In this document: positions 11,964 to 23,085 of the stretch, piece by piece
How positions within the stretch are numbered: position 1 is the first letter of the stretch
How the letters are laid out: each line of letters opens with the position of its first letter
Assembly (NCBI GenBank): GCA_029582165.1
Contig: CM055892.1
Location: forward strand, 11,946,754 to 12,010,753
Reading direction: 5' to 3'
DNA: 64,000 nucleotides
From: Portulaca oleracea
Taxonomy: Eukaryota > Streptophyta > Magnoliopsida > Caryophyllales > Portulacaceae
Notes under the pieces: generated by a model
Told to the model about the DNA's origin: nothing
The model's database searches: none
Seen by the model: only the letters and a program-made list of their open reading frames with translations
Position numbers and translations under genes: made by a program

Positions 11964-12420
11964 TGAAGATCCTTCCTAGATTGTATTCACTAAAGAAAGA
12001 TATTATATAAAGTAGAAAATATTATATTGTTGTCAAATTGTGATTGGCAATCACATGGATATTGATTGATCACATAAGAATATAATATTACTTTAAAATA
12101 TAGTATGAAATTAGTGGCAAACACAATGTTTTAGAAAAAGTAAATATTATTACTAACCTTAGTAGTATTTATAAATAGAGTCTTGGGTTTTAGGCCAATT
12201 AAGAGTTTTTCATCTAACAACGAGAGATTGATCTGTAATCTCTGTGTTCCCGAGGAAAATTGTGTGAGACTCATCTGTGAGTGTTGAACTCTCAAAAATA
12301 TGAATCTTTGAAATACTGTTATAATTCTTTGATAGTACATTGTTGCTATTTTTTTCCCAATTTGAATTGTTGCTATCTTTATTAATATTTATAACCTTAT
12401 TTATTGTTTATTTACTAACA
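11964..12420 (+). mobile_element. possible solo LTR
   Basis: TGAAGATCCTTCC at 11,964 to ACTAACA at 12,420 gives TG...CA ends. TTTATAAATAG at 12,168-12,178 is a good TATA box and is followed by a leader-like sequence. No matching target duplication is visible, so the borders are tentative. Confidence 0.3.
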
Positions 12421-12554
12421 ACGCCATGAAAATCCTAATATATTTTGGAACAAATGAAACTCAAAAACTTAAGAGGAAAGCGATAAGGGAGAAGACAAAC
12501 ATGATATTAGCAACTATCTTCAAACAGTGGTAAAAAGCATAATCAATCCTCAAC

Positions 12555-13164
12555 TAGGAATGGCAACCGGGCGGATCGGGGATGGGGGAGTATATCCCCA
12601 TCCCCATCCCCACTATCAAAACTCGTCCCCATCCCCGTCCCCATACCCACTTCGGGGAATGATTCTTGCCCCATCTCTGTCCCCAACGGGGATCCAATGG
12701 GGATTTTTTTAAAGCTATTCAAAATCTAACGAAATTTTATTTGGACTCGATTTTTAATCAGACCCAGTTTTTAACATGTTCAAAATACAACGTATTGAAC
12801 TTGCTCAAGCAATTATACATCGAAATCAAACAATAATACATCAACAAGTGTTATTCGAAAAATCAAACAATAATACATCAACTAAATTACTACTTTATCC
12901 TTGTTATTAATATATATATATTGAATTAGAATAAAGGTTATTTGGTAATTTTAAAATTTTCGGGGTCGGGGATTCGGGGATGGGGACGGGGAATTAAACC
13001 CGGCTAGAAAAATGGGGACGGGGATGCGGAAAATTTTATCCCCATCCCCGCCCCGTCCCCGAGCGGATTTTGAAAAATCGTCCCCAATGAGGGTGGAGAT
13101 TTTTCCCCAGAGCGGGGCGAGGCCCCAGTAGGTTCGGGAATTCCCCGCCCCGTTGTCATCCCTA
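12555..13164. mobile_element. hAT-type non-autonomous element, 610 bp
   Basis: It is flanked by a perfect 8-bp duplication TCCTCAAC (12,547-12,554 and 13,165-13,172). Termini are TAGGAATGGCAAC and the inverse of TAGGGATGACAAC. Both ends are packed with GGGGATGGGGA-type repeats and their inverse CCCCATCCCC. No transposase is present. Eight-base duplications and TAGGG termini are hAT hallmarks. Confidence 0.85.
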
Positions 13165-13283
13165 TCCTCAACATTGCCATTAATCTAATACATGGATAAC
13201 ATAAATGTATATGTTAGCTTTTCTATTCCATGATCCGGACTAGGATTATATTTCCAAAAACACTATACTCCTGTATTTTGGTG

Positions 13284-13315
<32 letters not shown>

Positions 13316-13319
13316 ATAG

Positions 13320-13385
<66 letters not shown>
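13284..13385. repeat. compound microsatellite (TA)n(CA)n(TA)n
   Basis: (TA)n at about 13,284-13,308, (CA)n at 13,321-13,346, then (TA)n to about 13,384. Open frames across it are artefacts of the repeat. Confidence 0.95.
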
Positions 13386-13390
<5 letters not shown>

Positions 13391-13757
13391 GATCATCCTT
13401 ACAAAATCAAAAAGTGTATACATATGTTCATAAAATAAAAAGTTTAAAATTGATAGGATTATAAATACATGATTAGGTATAAATTATCAACATAAATTAC
13501 AAATATAATAAATAATTAAAGAACAAAATTTGCATGTTAACGAATTTATAAATCATTGCTCATAAAATTACACACAGGTTCATAAAACTTATTCTCAAAA
13601 CGCAAGGGCATATATAATGTTCTAAATATATATTAGAGGCAAATAGAGCATGTGATCCGAATAAGTATAAGTGAACAATTATATTATTGGGAGTAAACAA
13701 CACGTAGATATCAATGAATAATCATGTTGTTGAGAGTGAACAATGGTTAGATGTGAG

Positions 13758-14423
13758 TAGAACTGGGAAAAGTTGACCCGACACGATTAACGACCTAAAC
13801 CTAACACGACATTAAACGGATTTAGGTAGAAATTTTCAACCCGTTTAATTAAATGGGTTGACACGGTAAACCCGTTTAATTAAATGTGTTAGGTTCGGGT
13901 CAGGATTTTCGACACGAAAAAACACCTATTTAACATGTTTAATTAGGCAGATTAAATGGGTCAAGTCATTTGCTCGATAACTGCTACCCTATTATACCGT
14001 TTATCAATATACTTAGGTGAAAATTACAGCTAATACGTCTTTGACATATACGTAAGACTTGTAATTTTAACTTATATTTATATTTGACTATGAATTAAAA
14101 GACATCTCCTTATATATAACTCGAATTATATTACAACGAAAATTGTTGAGTATGATATGTCATTATTTCAATCACACAATGAGTTGTTTTGTATAAATGA
14201 GTTAATTGGTTAAATAGGTAAATTGGTAATTTTATTCTAACACGTTTACTTAAATGGTTAAGCAGGTTAAAATAAGGTCAACCCGTTTAAAATTTAAACG
14301 GTAAACGGTTTCAATTTCTAACTCGTTTGATAAGTGGGTTAGGTTCAGGTCGGGAGATTTTGAACCCGTTTAAATTTGACACGATCACGAACCAGACTCG
14401 ACTTGACCTATTAGTCAACTCTA
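13758..14423. mobile_element. degenerate hAT-type non-autonomous element, 666 bp
   Basis: The left end TAGAACTGGGAAAAGTTGAC and the right end GTTGACTAA...CTA are inverted. Inverted subterminal motifs AACCCGTTTAA and CGGGTCAGG/CAGGTCGGG lie inside. Imperfect 8-bp duplications GATGTGAG / ATTGTGAG flank it (six of eight match). No coding is visible. Confidence 0.6.
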
Positions 14424-14689
14424 ATTGTGAGTGAATAATTATGCTATTGAGAGTGAACAATTATCATATTTAAATCGCATGCTCTAGGAATATGTAATAA
14501 ATTGCATAATGTTCCTACCCATGTAATCCAAGTTTCGAAACATGACATGTGCCATTGCCAAGGTCGGATGCCCTTCGTTAGATATATGCCTGTCCCTCGT
14601 AATTATATTATGGTTGTTACAATTTTAATTTCTATAAAAGCAATTATTATACTCAATGGTTGATTGAATTAGAAAATTATGTACACCCT

Positions 14690-14945
14690 TTTTTCACTGG
14701 TTGTTTGCATTTTGGACCTTTAAGTATATATATGGTAATTATTTTTTTGCACCCTTAGTTTCCAATGTTAATTTTTTGGAACTTAAAGTTTATGGGTTAA
14801 TAAAAAAAGACCCTAAAGTTTGCAGGCTGAAAAAAGGCTCGTGTTTCGGTTTTTCTTCTTCCCATGTTTGAATTTCTGTCTCGATTGACACTAAACTTCA
14901 GGATTAAGGTTAAAAATTAAATTGAAGCTATAATACACATCTCTT
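14690..14945 (+). repeat. dispersed repeat, copy 2
   Basis: A diverged copy of the stretch at 11,640-11,905. Shared anchors are GACCCTAAAGTTTG, CCCATGTTTGAATTTCTGTC, ACTTCAGGATTAAGGTTAAA and GAAGCTATAATACA. The family is not identified. Confidence 0.55.
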
Positions 14946-15524
14946 ATTCATGTTGAAGCTACTTAGACACCTAAGTACCCTGAATATGTAGCTTTGACAA
15001 GAATAAGAGATGTGTAATTTGGACTCCATATAATTAAGCCAATAAAACAAAGCTAATTACAAATCAGCAGAAGAGTTCAACATAATAAAAGAAGAATCAA
15101 CCAACACAAAGTAAAATAAACAACAAATAAACTTAAAGCAGTAAATTCTTGCGTTCCCGTTATTTTTCGGTTTGTTTATTTGATTTCGTTTTTTTCTTCT
15201 AGAATTTGTTGTTTGCTGACTTCTTATCATGTGTAGATTGAAATTTATTGATTCTATGAATGGATCGGTTTCTTGAGCTAAACTTTTTTTGTCACACTAT
15301 TGGAGCTACTTAGAGATCGATTTGTTTGTAGTATGGCCATCATCAAGTTTTTTTATTGTACGAATTCATGGTCCACGTGCTTGTGTCTGTTCTAAGGGTT
15401 GAACTCTGGTTAATTCATTTTGATTGAATAGAGAATAAATCGGTGTAAACAACTTGGATTAGATTATCCAACGTTGAACTTCATTAAATCACTGTTAATT
15501 TAATAAAAATTAATGGCGAAGAAT
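14946..15524. other. no gene seen
   Basis: AT-rich single-copy-looking sequence between a dispersed repeat and a copia LTR. I see no coding region or structured repeat. Confidence 0.4.
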
Positions 15525-15749
15525 TGTTAGCCTTAACTGATTTTATTAGCATCAAGTTGTCAGTTATCTCTAGCAACTATCATCTCTACGGTCAAGTCTT
15601 GATGTTTATACTCTCCCCTTCCCATTAACATATATTTATATAGAGAATGACTTTCATTGAGAAGAGGGTTCCCATGGATGAGATAAATTCATTTTCTTCA
15701 AAGACGACATTCATTTTATATTACTTGGAGAAGTATGAAATTCTTCGCT

Positions 15750-16440
15750 GGGTTCCGCATTCCTTACGGGCGTGACTAGTGGTGGTCACAGCCGTAAGGT
15801 ATCTCCTGGAGGGAGGTGCCTCTTGTAGGTCACGGCCGTAACAATGGGTGTCATGGCCGTGAGGCCTGGTCTTATTGGAAAAGGTCTTCTCCCCTCACGA
15901 GGGTGACAAGTGAGAGTCACAGCCGTGAGGGCCTTGGTGTTTGTACCTCCTCTTCAATGTCACGGTCGTGAGAATGGAGGTCACGACCGTGACGTAGTGT
16001 CTTCTAAAACCCAGGATTTGGGGTGTCACGGCCGTGAGAATGGTGGTTACAGTCGTGACCCCTTTTCTATCCATTGCTTCTTTCTGTCTACTTTTGACAC
16101 CCAAGTAACAATGGGATCACGCCCCTGATGTTAAGTATCACAGTCGTGACTCCCCTGTCGAAGGTTTCCTTCTTGTTTCTTCTCTATTATTGGGATTGAG
16201 GCTTGGTTCTTCTTCTCCAGGGCCACGTTTCATCGGCATATCCCGACTCTTCTGTATTTAGGCCTGAATTGGCCTCGTTTTGCGCGTTTTTGCTCCACAA
16301 GCATCATAAGGGTGATGAAACTACAAAAGAAAGAAAATAAAGTGAAAATACTAACAAACACACACGAAACCGAGTCAAAACCTAAGGGAAAAGGAATGCA
16401 TTTAGGCTCAAAACTAAGCCTAAACAGTCTTCAAGACCTA
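15750..16440 (-). mobile_element. LTR-like fragment with palindrome cluster
   Basis: About ten 13-bp near-palindromes of the form GTCACGGCCGTGA (for example 15,829, 15,849, 15,917, 16,025) are spaced 20-60 bases apart. The right part (AGGAATGCATTTAGGC, CTCAAAACTAAGCC) resembles the start of Athila-like LTRs read on the minus strand. I take it as an inserted LTR fragment; neither border is proven. Confidence 0.4.
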
Positions 16441-18480
16441 CCAGGCCACGTACACACCTTCAAGGCTATCATTGTGCCACAACCACTACCTCACACAATT
16501 TTTGCCAAGCTACTACTACTATTAACATCAGTATCCAACCTCCCACCATATTTGCCCATACTCTGCATTCTTCTGGCCAAAGTCTCTTTCATCACCTTCA
16601 TTTTGTTGAACTAGTTTCATATGAGGAGGTTACTAGCTATCCTAGTTGGCAAGCTACGATGGAAAGTGAGTTCAAAACCTTCCTTGACAATGAATTTTTG
16701 GACATTGTACCTCTTCCTAAAGACAAGAGACCCATCAATTGCATGTGGGTTTACAAGGTAAAGCACAATTCTGATGGTTCTATTGAAAGAATAAAGGATT
16801 GCTTAATTGTCAAAGGCTTCACTCAAAAAGAAGGTGTTGATTACACCAAAACCTTTTCAGTAGTGGTCAAGATTGCTCCAATTCGCGCTCGATCATTGTA
16901 GTGGCAGTCAAGAAAAGATCAGACTTACATCAACTCAATATTAATAATACTTTTCTTCATGGAATCTCAATGAAGACATCTATATGAAATTTCCTCTAAG
17001 CCTCTCCTCCTCCATTCCTCATTTTGTCTACAAGCCAAATAAGTCCTTGTATGGTCTCAAACAAGCCTCTACTAAGTGGTATGTCAAGCTTGTCTGGCAC
17101 TGTACCACCGAGGATACACCCATTCTTAGAATGATACTCCTTGTTTGCAATCGGCTCATCAATGACCTTTCTGGAAATACATGTAGACGATAAACTTCTC
17201 ACTAGGGATGCTGCAGCTGATATATCCAGTGTCAAAGCTCACTTGGGTGAAGTCTTCAAAATTAAGGATCTTGATTTCGTCAATTAGTACTGGGCCTTGA
17301 AGTTTTACAGTCATCTAAAGGCATCTTCCTTATGAAGCAAAAATTCACCAAAAAATTACTTAGAGGTGCCCTAACTTTTGAAGAAACAATATTTTGGTAC
17401 CCTAACTTTTCAAAACTAATTTTGGGGTACCCTTACTTTTAGGAATAGAAATTACTAAGTGAATTTTTGGCGAAGTTCCGATTGATTCAAATCATTTTCG
17501 TCCACAAAAACAAAGAGCATTTTCGTCCACAAAAACACTTAATCAATTTTCCGCCTAAAACTCACCGGTAAATTCAAATCATTGGCCAAAAATTCACCTA
17601 ATTATTTCTAATTCTAAAAGTTAGGGTACCCCAAAATTAGTTTTTAAAAGTTGGGGTACCAGAAAAATATTTCACCAAAAATTAGGGTACCCCTCAGTAA
17701 TTTTTTGAAAATTCACTCATGCTTTAATTCGTGAATTTAGATGTCAGGGCCTCATCTACATGGTCACACCTCTTCATCTCAATGTCAAGTTATCCCATAT
17801 CTTTGGTGATCCTATTCTTAGTCCTACCCACTACAGAAACCTCATCGGAAAACTCAACTTCATCCTTCACACCAGACTTAACATTGCCTTTACTATGCAA
17901 CAACCTTAATTAATTCCTACAATCCCTTCGAGTCCCTAATCTTCCGGCAACCATCCATTTCTTGCGCTACCTCAAAGCTTAGCCTGCCTTAGGGACTTAA
18001 TTATTGCACCGTAATGATGACTTCGCCCTCATGTCATATTGTGTCTCTAATTGGGCGTCTTTCCCTCACTCTCACAAGTTCATCAATGGCTATCTGATCT
18101 TCTTCGGGAAGACTCTCATCTCCTGGAAATCCAAGAAGCAACAAACTATTAGTCTCTCTTTTGATGATGCTGATATACGACCATGAGGCGCTTGGTAGTT
18201 CAGCTTGCTTGGCTCAGCAAATTACTCCATGAACTCACTGTTCCACACATCAAACTAGTTGCTGTGAAATGTGACAACCATACAACCATCCACATTGCCA
18301 TAAATCCTATATACCATGAGCGCACAAAACAAATTGAATTGGATTGTCACTTTGTCCATGCCAAACTAATGATAGGTCTTATTTCCCTTTGATATGTTAT
18401 TACTCAGGCTCAATCAACCGATATCTTCACCAAGCCTCTGGCTATTACTTCACATTACTCCATATTAAGCGAATTTCGGG
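16440..18480 (+). pseudogene. Ty1/copia RT-RNase H remnant
   Basis: In order: YEEVTSYPSWQATMESEFKT-like text at about 16,620; LPKDKRPINCMWVYKVKHNS at about 16,710; GFTQKEGVDYTKTFS at about 16,818; NKSLYGLKQASTKWYVKL at about 17,038; HVDDKLLTRD (the YVDD region) at about 17,180; KGIFLMKQKFT up to the MITE; HALIREF after it; then RNase H text GKTLISWKSKKQQTISLS at about 18,100 and VKCDNHTTIHIAINPIYHER at about 18,268. Stops and frameshifts are frequent, and the RNase H EAE triad region reads DDADIRP then stop. Confidence 0.8.
17349..17707. mobile_element. MULE-type MITE, 359 bp, inserted in the copia pol
   Basis: A perfect 9-bp duplication AAAATTCAC flanks it (17,340-17,348 and 17,708-17,716). 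Terminal inverted repeats are about 120 bp, starting CAAAAAATTACT, with GGTACCCTAACTTTT blocks. Removing the element and one duplication restores the copia reading frame across the site. It has no coding capacity. Confidence 0.9.
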
Positions 18481-18504
18481 TTTGTACACCCACCAACTTG
18501 GAAA

Positions 18505-18533
18505 GAGCCAGGGGAGGGGGAGGGGGAGGGGAG
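18505..18533 (+). other. polypurine tract, G-quadruplex-type
   Basis: GAGCCA is followed by four G-runs of 4, 5, 5 and 4 separated by single A residues (18,511-18,531). It sits immediately before the 3' LTR, the position of a plus-strand primer. Confidence 0.7.
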
Positions 18534-18796
<263 letters not shown>

Positions 18797-20006
18797 GGAT
18801 CCGGTAGGAAGAAAGATACGGTAGAAAGGTAGAAAGAAGCGATCTGGAGCGTACAAATCTAATCCCATGGTTGATAATAAAACCGCCTTCCTACTTCAAA
18901 AATCAGCTAGTGGTTTTCGTAAAGAATAAATAAAATCAGTTAGGTAGATATAATTGGCGAGAATCATGCATGGAATTAGAAAGAGAGAGAGAGATTTCCA
19001 TACCTAAATTGTAGGGATTATATTATCCAAATTTAACTCCATTATTATCAAAAACTAAAGAAAAAACATAAGTTATCAAATTGTAGGGATTATATTTACT
19101 CCATAATTGTTGATTCTCACAATCCATGATTGCACTCCCTAATATCTATCACCACACTCCAATAAGTCAAAATTATACCAATGTTATCAAAATATATATG
19201 TGACGCCACTCCCTAATATCCATGATCATACTCCATTTTATAGATCTAATATGAGTTTTTGTGTACAAGCAGTTAACTTTTGTAGGCCTTGGAAAAGTAT
19301 AAATTTCCTAATATCCATAGCCACTAATATCACACCATGACCACACTATCCATAGAATATGACAACAGTGTGTTTAGAGTGTGGACAACTATATACAGAG
19401 TGGGGACAAATTGTTGTAGTGTGTTGGGTATATCCGTTGAATATGACCTCAATGTGTGGAACGTATGGGCAAATTTATGGAACAAATTTATGCAGTGTGT
19501 GGTCATGTATATTGGTGACTGTGGTGTTCGATATAATGCGATAATAAAGATCTGATTTGATTCAGGGAGGTGTGGTTATGTATATAGGGGAGTGTGGTCC
19601 TTGATATAATTTTGATTTATGGGAGTGTGGTCATGGATATTAGGGAGTGCATTCATGAATTGTATGAAGCAATGATGATCTTGGACGAAACAGACTCACG
19701 ACAAAATCCTTATAGAATGTTGACTTTTATTTTTTATTTTTTTAATTTTTGATAACAATTGAGTTCAATTTGATAACTCAATTCCTACAATTTAGGGAAA
19801 TAAATCTCTCTCTCATCTCATGCATGATTCTAGCTAATCATATCTACTTAAGTGATTTTATTTATTTATTTATTTATTTATTTGTAAAAACCACTAGCTG
19901 ATTATGAGGAATGAAGGTGGTTTTGTTATCGGCCATTGGATCAGATTTGTATGCCCCAGATTGCTTCTTCCTACCTTCCTACCGTATTTTTCTTCCTATT
20001 AGATCC
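18797..20006. mobile_element. fold-back / MULE-like element with long inverted arms
   Basis: The left arm (GGATCCGGTAGGAAGAAAGA onward) pairs with the inverse of the right arm ending CTTCCTATTAGATCC. Matching anchors include GGTAG.AAGAAGC.ATCTGG, AATCAGCTAGTGGTTTT, GAATCATGCATG and CTAAATTGTAGG, and further in CTCCCTAATATCCATGA with its inverse. The arms are roughly 430 bp each. No coding is present, and the target duplication could not be fixed because the left flank is a microsatellite. Confidence 0.75.
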
Positions 20007-20017
20007 TCTGAACACCT

Positions 20018-20909
20018 GTTGAACATCACCGAAGCCCCATGGTGTCCTGGGATACAGTTTGCATGCCCAAGCACAGTGGTGGTTTAGGCCTTAGAAATCC
20101 GTCTGCTTGGAACAATGCTAACATTGCAAAGATAATTTGGGATATTCAGAATAATAAAAACATGTTGTGGGTGAAATGGATCGAAGCTCGGTATATCAAG
20201 AATTGCTCTTGGTGGGACTATACCCCACCGTATGATACATGTCCCTACTGGAAGCACTTATGTGAAGTCAAGAATATCATCAAGTGGGGGTATGAAGCTG
20301 GGAAAAAAATGGTATTGGAATGATTTTACTTCGGGAGAGTACAAATTTCAGAAGGGATATCACTGGCTCATAAATTGTACTGATGAGCCTCGATGGACCT
20401 CCGTCCCCTGGAACACACTCACAGTACCTCGAAATCGGTTTATCACCTGGGTAATGATCGACAATAAACTTCCTGTTCGTGAAAAAACAAGCAGATGGAG
20501 AGGGGGTGAAGACAGTCGTTGTGTTATCTGTAAGCAAGAGGATGAGACTATGAATCATTTATTTGCTAGTTGCCCCTATACACAGAAGGTGGCTTCCATG
20601 GTTGCTCAATGGCTTCGGCAAACTGAGCTTGAAAGTCCCTTAGAGGTTTCCGCATGGGTTGACAAAATTATCAATGTGAGTAAAACAAAGGCTCTTAAAG
20701 ATCTTATTAGTGCTTCATATTGTGCGATCAATTATCACATTTGGAAGCATTGGAATAACATTGTTCATGGAGGCAACGCAATGGATGCTGATCAGATTAC
20801 CAAAGCCGTCAAGAGAGACATTCAAATGAGAGTAATTGTATGTGAAAAAAGGAAGAAAAATATAGAGGAATTATTGACATTGTTTGTTTCCAAAGGCTTT
20901 AGGCTCTGA
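20018..20909 (+). pseudogene. LINE (L1-type) ORF2 C-terminal fragment
   Basis: This is a 5'-truncated copy. In order: HRSPMVSWDTVCMPKHSGGL, CPYWKHLCEVKNIIKWG, a one-base shift near 20,310, then PRNRFITWVMIDNKLPVREK and the zinc-binding RVT domain CVICKQEDETMNHLFASCPY (C-x2-C...H...C intact), ending KRKKNIEELLTLFVSKGFRL and a stop. The order matches the C-terminal end of the longer LINE ending at 28,645. It cannot be mobile because RT and endonuclease are absent. Confidence 0.85.
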
Positions 20910-20981
20910 GGAGTGTCTCCTCACTATTTGTGATATGTTTTGAATTGCTCTGATAATAAATTGCTATGTTTTTGTTGTTGC

Positions 20982-20983
<2 letters not shown>

Positions 20984-21052
<69 letters not shown>
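20984..21052. repeat. (TA)n tail of the truncated LINE
   Basis: A pure (TA)n tract begins at the LINE 3' end (GTTTTTGTTGTTGCCAAATAT) and is interrupted by the TRIM. It resumes at 21,681-21,695. Confidence 0.9.
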
Positions 21053-21057
<5 letters not shown>

Positions 21058-21680
21058 GGGAGATCCAAGGCGGGAGCCCACTTTAACCAAGACCCATGGT
21101 ATACAAAAATTAAGTGAGGATCCATCTAAAAACCAACTGGTGTTAAGAGGAGTATCCCATTTGACTTATATACCATGTCCTTTCTTCTTATTTTTCCGAT
21201 GTGGGACATTTTTACTCATGGGTGAATCCTAACAATATCCCCCTTCACACATGAGTCTCTCCCCCTTAATCGGAAGCCTCTTTTTTGCCAAGGTTTCAAG
21301 TCACCATTAGGAGCCCATCATAGCCGCACCTTACTCCACAAAGCCGCACCCTACTCTACTTGAGTCTCATGCCACCACTCTGCGCATTCAGGAGACCCAG
21401 CCACGCACACGCCATGGTCCCTGCTCCTGTCCAAGGTGATTTTTACGGGACCACCTTCTCGCACCTTGCGCCCAGCCGAAGGAACCATCAGCTTTGATAC
21501 CACTTGTTGGGGAGATCCAAGGTGGAAGCCCACTTTAACCAAGGCCATGGTACACAAGTTAAGTGATTTTCCATCTTAAAACTAATTGGTGTTAAAAGGA
21601 GTAGCTCATTTGACTTATATACCATGTCCTTTCTCCTTATTTTTCCGATGTTAGACATTTTTACTCATAGGTGAATCCTA
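21053..21680 (-). mobile_element. TRIM (terminal-repeat retrotransposon in miniature), 628 bp
   Basis: Two direct repeats of about 180 bp, TGTTGGGGAGATCC to GTGAATCCTAACA (21,053-21,233) and its partner (21,505-21,680), flank 271 bp. On the minus strand TGGTATCAAAGC (21,491-21,502) is an initiator-Met-type primer site beside the first LTR. GAAGGGGGATAT beside the other LTR is the polypurine tract. So the element reads leftwards. It has no coding capacity. TATAT flanks both sides because it landed in a (TA)n tract; the last few bases of one LTR are lost in it. Confidence 0.85.
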
Positions 21681-21695
21681 TATATATATATATAT

Positions 21696-21916
21696 TACTC
21701 ATGGTTGACAAAATAGTAATTAATATGTTATTGAGTTTGGCAAGTGACAAGAATATAAAATGAGAAAAAATAGTTAAAAACTAGATAGAAAAGAACAAAG
21801 CGAGTAATGAGTATATTGGGTGATGTTCAGTGGCGGATCTGGATATTCTAATTAGGGATGAACAATACATTATTACATTCATTTGTTATACATTCAATTC
21901 ATTATTTTTTAGGGAA
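21696..21916. other. no feature seen
   Basis: Short AT-rich spacer between the TRIM and the next element. Confidence 0.4.
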
Positions 21917-22994
21917 ATTGGATTTAAATAATCTGAACTTTGGGTCATAGTAGACTACATAATCTGAACTTCCTTCCTAATTGTCGTAGCCATGGCCATG
22001 ATTGGTTCTCCCTCTCCTCTCTCCTTTTCTCTCTCTAATCCAACCCCCTCCATCTTTCTCATTCTTTGTTCTCTCCCAAATCCGCTAATTCATCCTCCTT
22101 CAAGCTCAAGATCAAGCACTCATCAATGGGGATCGACATGGACCCACCCACCGAGACCCTCTCTAAAACCTCCATTGAAGACTCCTCCTCCTCCTCCACA
22201 ACCACCACAAACACCATCATCGCCGTCGTAAGCTCCGCCACAAAAAAACGACATAGAGAAACCTTCATCACCTTCACTATAAACAGTACAAACGACACAG
22301 AAAAACACCAAATTGACAAACTGAATCCAACAAATCATTAAAAAAATCAAAACTTCAGCTTTAGACAAAAATGAACAATCAAAATCATCATTCATTATTT
22401 AGAAAGCTCAAGCAAATTTCCCAATTGATCCCATCCAGATCATACACCGAACCACAAACACTAATTGAACACAAAACCAAGAACCTTAACAAAAACATAA
22501 GGAGTGGACTTGAAACACGACGAAAAACGAAGACCAGAAAGGTTGAAAATCAACGAACCTGAACATCGTCAAAGGTCCACCTTCCAAAGACCTTGACGTC
22601 AGCCTTCCAAGCTTCAGTGGGGCGCCTCAACAACCTCTGCGACCGCCATTGAAAAGGTTTAGGAGAGAGAAATTGATGAGGCTGGGAATAATAGAAATGA
22701 GGAAATAGATTTGAGAGAGAAAATGAGAGAGGAGTGGGAGAACCAGTGATAGCTATGGCCATGGCCATGGCAATTAGGAAAGAGAGGAGAGGGAGAACAG
22801 AGAAAGGAGTTGAAAGAGAGAATATAAATGGGGATGATAAGGTGGCAAGCCAAAGCTAATTGGACAAGTCAACTCACCTCCTCCGCCGTCGAGTTAAGTT
22901 CAACTTAACTCGGTGGCGTGCTACTAGAACCCAAGGGGATCAAAGTTCAGATTATTTAGTCTACTATGGCCACAAGTTCAGATTATTTAAATCC

Positions 22995-22997
<3 letters not shown>
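21917..22997. mobile_element. Pack-MULE-like element, 1,081 bp
   Basis: Ends are inverted: ATTGGATTTAAATAATCTGA at the left and its inverse at the right, continuing for more than 55 bp (CATAGTAGACTA, ATAATCTGAACTT). Further inside, the inverse-related GGTTCTCCC.CTCCTCTCTC blocks at 22,004 and about 22,735 extend the symmetry. The interior carries coding-like, higher-GC sequence including a ribosomal protein S5 exon on the minus strand. The target duplication is unclear because the right flank is (TA)n. Confidence 0.7.
22550..22768 (-). pseudogene. captured first exon of ribosomal protein S5 (uS7)
   Basis: Minus-strand text ends EAWKADVKVFGRWTFDDVQ followed by a donor-like CAG|GTTCGT. The block DVK.F.RW.FDDVQV is the conserved N-terminal segment of cytosolic ribosomal protein S5. 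The codons before it (MAMAIAITGSPTPLSFSLSN) come from the element's inverted arm, so a start codon and N-terminus are supplied by the transposon. The rest of S5 (about 170 residues) is absent. This is a gene fragment, not a working ribosomal protein gene; I am fairly sure of the family from one short block only. Confidence 0.6.

Positions 22998-23061
<64 letters not shown>
22998..23061. repeat. (TA)n between the Pack-MULE-like element and the LINE
   Basis: A pure (TA)n tract that directly abuts the right end of the inverted-repeat element and the left end of the LINE. Confidence 0.95.
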
Positions 23062-23065
<4 letters not shown>

Positions 23066-23085
23066 CTTCTGCTCTGTGGCCGCCG

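Noticed and set aside
22066..22341. Ser/Thr-rich frames on both strands of the Pack-MULE-like element
   Set aside because: Low-complexity TCC repeats open several overlapping frames; no family is recognised and the frames shadow each other.
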